Assembly: GCA_964007475.1 (NCBI GenBank)
Contig: OZ023275.1
Coordinates: 24,017,052 to 24,081,051, forward strand
Length of the DNA: 64,000 bases
Direction of reading: 5' to 3'
From: Hybos culiciformis
Lineage: Eukaryota > Arthropoda > Insecta > Diptera > Hybotidae
The notes below the pieces were generated by a model. That model was not told the DNA's origin. It made no database searches and worked only from the letters and a program-made list of their open reading frames with translations. The translations under genes were made by a program, and so were the position numbers. Numbering within the stretch: the stretch's first letter is position 1; each line of letters opens with the position of its first letter. Of the stretch, positions 57,704 to 64,000 are shown in pieces.

Positions 57704-60140
57704 AATGACTACTATATTATACACTCAGTTAGTTATATATGTATATATATATATATGTTAAAGAAAATTACACTTTTTTCATCACAGTATAGTAGTTAGT
57801 TTTGTAAAAACGGAAAAAGGATATGATTTTTGGTTTTTTCATCTTTCATTATGTTTTTTCGTTTTTATTTTCCTTTTTTTTTTTTTTTGAGTTTCTGAAT
57901 GAAAAGTGTATTTATAATATACGAAAAGGTTATTATGTTCTTCGTCGCAATAAATGAAAAACAAAAAATAAATAACAAAACAACACAAATAATTGTTGGG
58001 TGTATTAAAAAGAAAATTTTTTAATTTTTATTTTTTTTAAATAATAAACAAAAAAAGAAGTTTATGAACTTTTAAAAATAAAAAAAAAAATTATAATTCA
58101 TTTTAGCTAATTCGGCTAGGTCTAACATTCCATTCACTTCTTAGAATAAAAATTTAAATGAGAAAATTCTTTTTTTTAAATATTATTCGTATTTTATAAA
58201 TATATTTTTTTTTTAATATACCCTAAAAAATTAATAGAAAAGTTTTCATTATTTTTCCAATAATATTATATGTAGCGCATAAATAAAATGAAAATAATAT
58301 ACGAAACAGATTAAAAGTCTCTTTAAAATAAAACTGAAATATATATAGAAATCATTTTTTTTTTTTAATTTAAAAAATTTCAGTTTAATAATACAGAACA
58401 CATAATATATGTATTTTTTATTTCAGAAATAAATTTAATTATCTTAATAAAAAAAAAAATTTATATAAAAATAACAAAAAATCGAATTAAATGATCAATA
58501 TATAAAAAAAAAAAATTAAAATTCTTATCATATCAACTTTATAAAATTTCTTCACCAATAAAAAAAAAACTTTTTTCAGATAACGATCCCATTAAATTTC
58601 TTATAAAAATTCTTCCAATTTGAAACCACGTATATATAAAAGAAGTCAAGAAAAAAGGTAACTTACATATACATATTATATAAAAAAAAATACTAATTTA
58701 TCTAAACTTTTCTTTTTATTTTCATTAGGTATTAAGTGTATACATACTTAATACTTATTTTATATGTTTGACATGGACAATTTTTATTTTTTTTTAAAGA
58801 AATAAATAGGTTAGACGGGTGTAAATCGAAAGAAATAAATTATTCACAGAAAATCTTTCCTTGAGAAACCAAAAGCGAAGTGAAACCAAAAGATAATATT
58901 TTTAGTTGGGCTTTTCAAAATTAGTTATCCACTATAGTTCAAGTCTTCTCTATAATTAATTATTTAATTTTTGGATATAGTGAAATTTTTTTTAATTTAT
59001 TTTCTTAATGTAGTTATGTAGAGAAAATTTTACTTTATTTTAATATTTTGAAGAAGAATCTCATACACATTTAAAAAAAATCAACTTTCTTTAAAAGACA
59101 TTAGATAAAGCCTTGTTTTCTATGATAATACTGAAATGACGGTCTTCAAATTTTAAATCAAAAGGTCTTCAAATTTTAAATCAAGAGGTTCGTCAGTAAC
59201 AAAATTCATAAAACCGTCAAGCAATTCAATTGAGCAATTACTATTCTTCAAAAAAAAAACAAATAATCTAATAAAATACCTTATAATAAAGAATGAAACT
59301 CAATTCGATTAAAATTTACTGCGGAATAAAATATTTTATTTTATTTTTTTAAATCAACCGAATTTTCAATTAAGATGTTATATATTTGTAAAACAAATAA
59401 ACAAAAATAATATTTTTATCTGTTTATGGAAAATTATGTTTCCTTTTGAAACATCTGATTTCATTAATTTTCTTTAGGATTTAAAATTTTTCTGAAATTT
59501 TTTATGAAAATAAAATTTTTATGTAAACAAAATAAAAATAATAAAAACAATAATAATATAGAAAAAAAAAACGAATATATTATAATATTTTACGAAGGGA
59601 AAACGCATAAAATTAATGTTACTTTTAATAATATTCCTCAATTTTTTTAAATATTTTTTTTTTGTAGTGAGCAAATGCTACATAAAAATATCTTTATAAA
59701 TAGATAAGTTTATTTTTATATAAAGATTGTATTTATAAACATAACTTTAAACATAAATATTATAATAATAGTTAGATACAATAACTTCATAACAACTTAG
59801 ACAGAATAATATCATTTAATGTTATGTACAACGTCATTGTCATTGATATCATCTACAAATATTTTAGTTAATTTTTGTTAATTGAACTTTACGTATATCA
59901 TGTATGAAATAATATATGTGTGATTAATTGGAAAATTGAATAATAATATATCACCAATTAACTAAACATTATACAATAATGTACACAATATGATTATGAA
60001 TTTAGATTTGGAACTTCAGTATCATAATTAATACCATACAAGTTTAGTGAAATTATCTTTGTTTCAGTTGGAATTAGAAATAAATTTCAAATAAATTGTG
60101 AATTTCAAATAAATTCGTCCTTAAGACCTTTATTTATTTA

Positions 60141-60287
60141 ATTTTTTAAATATAAAAAGTTTTGCACGTAAATTTAACCGATATTAGATAAATTAATTCA
60201 TAATTTCCATTATTAAAAAATTATGAATTAATTTATCTGTTATCGATTGACAATATTTCCTGACAACACTTTTTATATTTAAAAAGT
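60141..60287. mobile_element. About 147-bp foldback element
   Basis: The left arm ATTTTTTAAATATAAAAAGT with AGATAAATTAATTCATAATT is mirrored by the right arm AATTATGAATTAATTTATCT with ACTTTTTATATTTAAAAAGT, around a short CCATTATT-like loop near 60208-60215. The middle part of the arms aligns with small gaps. A non-coding MITE-like hairpin. Confidence 0.7.
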
Positions 60288-61351
60288 TATAAGCGAAAAA
60301 AGATTTGTTCGTTTTCGTCGGAAGTCTAAAGTGTGCTTTATTGAGACAAAAACTCATCGTACCCTAGCCACAGTGTTGATTCAAAAAAAATGTTTTTTCT
60401 GGGTAATCCTTTTTTCATAAAACTTTTCAACTTAACTTTTTCATAAATGTTTTTTATGTGTAATTTGATGTTTAAAGCTAAAAATTATCTATAAAAATAC
60501 CATAAACGTCAGAAATTTTTGATTAATTATGTAAAAAAAAGAAACATTTTTTTCCAAGAATATGATAAGTAAATATATACAATACATATTTACTTACTTT
60601 TACTTCTTATTTTAAATAAAATTGAAAGAAAAAAAAATGAAAGAAATTTCAAATTAATTCCTTATTTCTCAACAACTTTTTATCCATCCACAACACAACA
60701 CTGTTTTGTATAAAAGAATTTTCTTTTTGGAATTTTTAATTGAATTCTGTCGGATATTTTTTTATACCTAAAAAATAAAATAAAATTCAACCAAAATACT
60801 TTGGAGTATATAATTTATGTATAATTTTTTATTTTTTATTTAATTTGATTTAAAAAAAAAAAGTTTAATTACACCGATATTTCCTTGAATTAATTAAAAG
60901 GAAAAATTCTCAAAAAAAAAAACTTAAAAAGCTTTTTTCTTTACATTGAAGGTGTAGACTTTATTAAAAAAAAAACATACCTATACACAGAATTCATTTA
61001 TAATAAAAATAAAGACTAAAGGTACAAAATCACTTAAAAAACATATTATTAGTATGTACTGAATATTTTCATGTCTATCGACTGTCTTTAACCTAAATAA
61101 CCTTAGGAAAATAATTTAATTTAATTTTTTTTTTTACTGAAAACATCCTTCTGAAAAAACGGTTAAAATTAAAATACAAATTAAATATTTCATTATAAAT
61201 TCATTAAACTGCACGTCGCGTCTGACATCGCAAAAAGAATGAAAAGCTCAATTATGTTTATATTAATAAGATCAATTTTTTTTTTTTAATTTGAAGTCAA
61301 GGATTTAAATCGTAAACTCAATAAAAGTTCAAATTTCTTTATTTGGGCCTA

Positions 61352-61425
61352 ATTCTATATAGCTATGTCTCTAAAAAATGTCTTGCGAAAGACATATTTT
61401 AAAATATATAATATTATACGTCTCT
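61352..61425. mobile_element. Palindromic MITE, copy 3 (diverged)
   Basis: Starts ATTCTATATAGCTATGTCTC and contains ATGTCTTGCGAAAGACAT, matching the ATTCTATAACTATG terminus and the GTCTTTCGAAAGAC inner palindrome of the 28.3-kb copy. The right terminus is not recognisable. Confidence 0.55.
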
Positions 61426-62265
61426 TATTAGAAATTTAAAGTTAATACTTATTTATAAATTTTGGATAACATACATATTTTAAAATTATAATCGACATAT
61501 AAAAAACAAAAAATTATCAAAAAAGATTCACCTTACCTATTACAACAACTTCAACGTTTATATTGAAAGACCATAAAAAAAAGATCTGCTGATTAAATTT
61601 ATTGTCTTTAAAGTCCAATTAAAATAATGGCAGGAATTGTATGAGTATCTGGATGCATTTCAAAATTTAAGAAAAAAAGTGTTTAATATTTCACTACTAT
61701 CCCTCCAAATTTTCCTCCGATTTCTCTCCTATATTTGTGATATTATGTTACGTTTATTACTTATAATTATTTTAATTTGGTTTATCCTTTTTTTATTTTA
61801 TAAATAGATGGAAAATGGTATAAAATTTAAATAATTTTCTCCGGATTTGGACGTTTTTCTTCTTTCTTGTCATTTAATTTTCTTTTTAAATTTATTGTAG
61901 ATATGATGATGATGATGAAAAGGGTATAGAGATTAACAGAATTTATTTTCTTAACCCTAATTTTGTTTAATCAAATTCATCATAAATTGTCAATATTAGT
62001 TCAAACAGTGACGTGATAAATCAATAAAAAATAATATAAATGTTTTGAATTACATTAATATAATTTTATTTAAAAGTGGATATTTTGTTAATACATATAT
62101 ATTAATTTACCTTTTAATTTACCTTCTAAGTGTATTTATTACAGTTTAGTAATAAAATGTATAACAGGTGTATAATGAAGTATCGAAATTAAATTCATTT
62201 GAATGGCATGAAATTCATCATTACACTTTCACAACACGTAAATAAGTTACAAAAGTAATGAAAAT

Positions 62266-62348
62266 AAAGTAATTGTCGACAATTGTCAGATTTTGTGTTA
62301 ATTGTTGATTTTCAACCGATCGTCAAAATTTACATTATTCCACCCCTG
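62266..62348. mobile_element. Isolated end of the GGGGTGGAAT element family
   Basis: Ends ATTATTCCACCCCTG at 62334-62348. The reverse complement, CAGGGGTGGAATAATGTAAA, matches both ends of the innermost element at 34782-36758, and the subterminal GTCGACAATTGTC words at 62274-62288 are shared. No opposite end is visible within about 1 kb, so it is a truncated copy. Confidence 0.65.
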
Positions 62349-63212
62349 TACATATCTTTCGTATATTAACATTATTTTTGCGATGAGAAAACTTTTTTGA
62401 CTTATAAATTGTATTTGCCCCAGAGCTTGAAAATGAATAAATATTGAACATTATTTGTAAATTTATTTACAATGGTGAAAAATTCTGCACACAAATATTT
62501 TTTTTATTATTATTATATTGTTGTTGAAAAACAACAAAAAAAAACTTTTTGAAAACAGGACTTGTGGTTTAATAAAATTTCAAATACCTTAAAGCAAAAC
62601 AAAAATCTTTTAATAAAAACAAAAATTTAAAATTTTCTTTTAAGATTTTTCATTTAAAATTAAGTTTATTTTAAGAATTATTTTTTTGTTTATTTAGGAA
62701 TATATAGAATATGTAGAAAAGACAAATGGATATCAAACAAGAATAAAATAAAAAAATCTGTTTTTATTAATTATGAACAATAAAAAATATTGACATTAAT
62801 AAATAATAAAATAATTTTCTTTTAGTTTTTTGGCGAAAGAGAAAGTTACAAAAAAAAATAAAAAATAAAATCAACTGGTATCTGAAAAATGTTTTAATAC
62901 ATAACTTTAATAATATAATATAGACACAGACAGGCACAGGGAGTTCAAATAGAAATGTTCATAATAAGCTTAAACTAAAACTATACCTAAAGTAATTAAG
63001 CTCAAAAAATGTGACAGAAACTATAATTAAATAATAAACAAACGAATTACGATGTTGGAGCTTTCTATTTTTTGACAAATTTTCAAAATTATTAAAATTT
63101 TAAAGTTTGTCTACCTTTTACTCTTCTTTATGTTCTCAACAATACAAATTTGAAATATAAGTATATTATATATATTGATAATAATGATTTTGTATTATAC
63201 CGTGTATTATAC

Positions 63213-63532
63213 CATAAAGGAAGTATAAATAGAGAAACTAGTCCCATACAAAAAATGCAAATACAAATAGTGAAACAAAAAATCCATATCACAACCCCAT
63301 GAGCTTTTTTTTTGTATTTTTTGAGAATTCCACTCTCACAAAAGCTTTTAAAACTTTAAAAATTGTATAGAACTGTTGTTATTTTTGAAAGTTTTAAAAG
63401 CTTTTGTGAGAGTGGAATTCTCAAAAAATACAAAAAAAAAGCTCATGGGGTTGTGATATGGATTTTTTGTTTCACTATTTGTATTTGCATTTTTTGTATG
63501 GGACTAGTTTCTCTATTTATACTTCCTTTATG
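63213..63532. mobile_element. 320-bp near-perfect foldback element
   Basis: The arms at 63213-63362 and 63381-63532 are about 150 bp each and almost identical in inverted orientation (for example CCCATACAAAAAATGCAAAT against its complement at 63482-63501), around a loop of about 20 bp. ATTATAC flanks it on both sides (63206-63212 and 63533-63539), a likely 7-bp target duplication. High arm identity implies recent origin or gene conversion. It is related to the intronic copy at 3593-3877. No coding capacity. Confidence 0.88.
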
Positions 63533-64000
63533 ATTATACCTAAATATTGCAGGATAATAAAACTATATAAAATTATTTGTATCTTTGTATATTTATGTGC
63601 ATAATAATGTGCATAATGTTTTCCATAATATCGTAAAAATAATTACAAGTAGGTACATAAATATATAACAACAATCAGTTGAAACAACATAATATAGATT
63701 AGTTTTAGATAGGTACATCATAGTAGGATGTAAAAAAATTAATTGATATGTCAAAAACAGATTTACTATTTATTATATCTGTGTATACTCTGCAAACATT
63801 TTTAAATTTCTTCTCTATTCACATAAAATCTTTAAAAAAAACGCATATAACGAAAATGTACATATATATTTGTACCAGAGTAGAATATTATAGGTAAGTA
63901 AGACGTCTTTTTTATTTGATCTTAATTCCGTCTTTTCCCATACAAAATAAAATTACATAATTCGATAGAAAGACTCTCATAAGTATTCTTTTGTTGTTTT

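Larger units (their letters stand above)
48903..64000. other. 15-kb gene-poor 3' flank
   Basis: It begins with the eIF4H 3' UTR; AATAAA words at about 49030-49100 and 49600-49760 are candidate polyadenylation signals. Beyond this I find no frame with protein similarity except the decayed transposon frame at 57326-57493. About 53.65-54.15 kb is nearly pure A/T homopolymer. Foldback and TIR elements are listed separately. Confidence 0.55.

Noticed and set aside
57720..57760. TATATATATA run as a promoter
   Set aside because: Simple (TA)n microsatellite; no gene downstream on either strand.

Overview
This window is eukaryotic nuclear DNA, almost certainly from an insect. It is extremely AT-rich, with long A/T homopolymers, protein-coding genes split by GT-AG introns, many short TIR/foldback transposons, decayed LINE and SINE pieces, and scattered GGTAGGTACCTA-type words. 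I cannot name the species from sequence alone. All gene models were built by hand from reading frames, splice sites and conserved protein motifs, and every intron phase closes exactly.

Layout: (1) 1523-10984, minus: ten coding exons of a ubiquitin-specific protease of the USP2 type, with a very long Ser/Asn-rich N-terminus. (2) 10985-25649: a 14.7-kb gene-poor stretch with foldback elements, two decayed LINE reverse-transcriptase pieces, two tRNA-type SINE copies and several TIR elements. (3) 25650-26623, minus: BCCIP homologue (two exons), head-to-head with (4) 27532-28128, plus: intronless Abitram/FAM206A homologue. (5) 31121-33180, minus: ILRUN (C6orf106) homologue, four exons. (6) 34054-36942: three transposable elements apparently nested inside one another. 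(7) 37367-42335, minus: MYBBP1A / DNA polymerase phi-type nucleolar protein, six exons, head-to-head with (8) 43261-48902, plus: eIF4H-like RRM protein, five exons. (9) 48903-64000: 15 kb without a convincing gene, carrying several TIR/foldback elements and a decayed transposon-associated zinc-finger-like reading frame.

The genes are housekeeping functions (deubiquitination, BRCA2/CDK-inhibitor partner, actin/transcription modulator, ubiquitin-like/NBR1-like immune regulator, ribosome biogenesis, translation initiation). They do not form a pathway; the two divergent pairs may share promoter regions. I found no CRISPR array, bacterial operon, rRNA or intact tRNA gene. The most interesting content is the transposon landscape: a three-level nest (TTAA-flanked element containing a GC-rich long-TIR element containing a GGGGTGG-ended element), a long perfect foldback with a diverged relative inside a Usp2 intron, a three-member family of tiny palindromes, and a short TIR element still encoding a recognisable but truncated transposon-associated protein.
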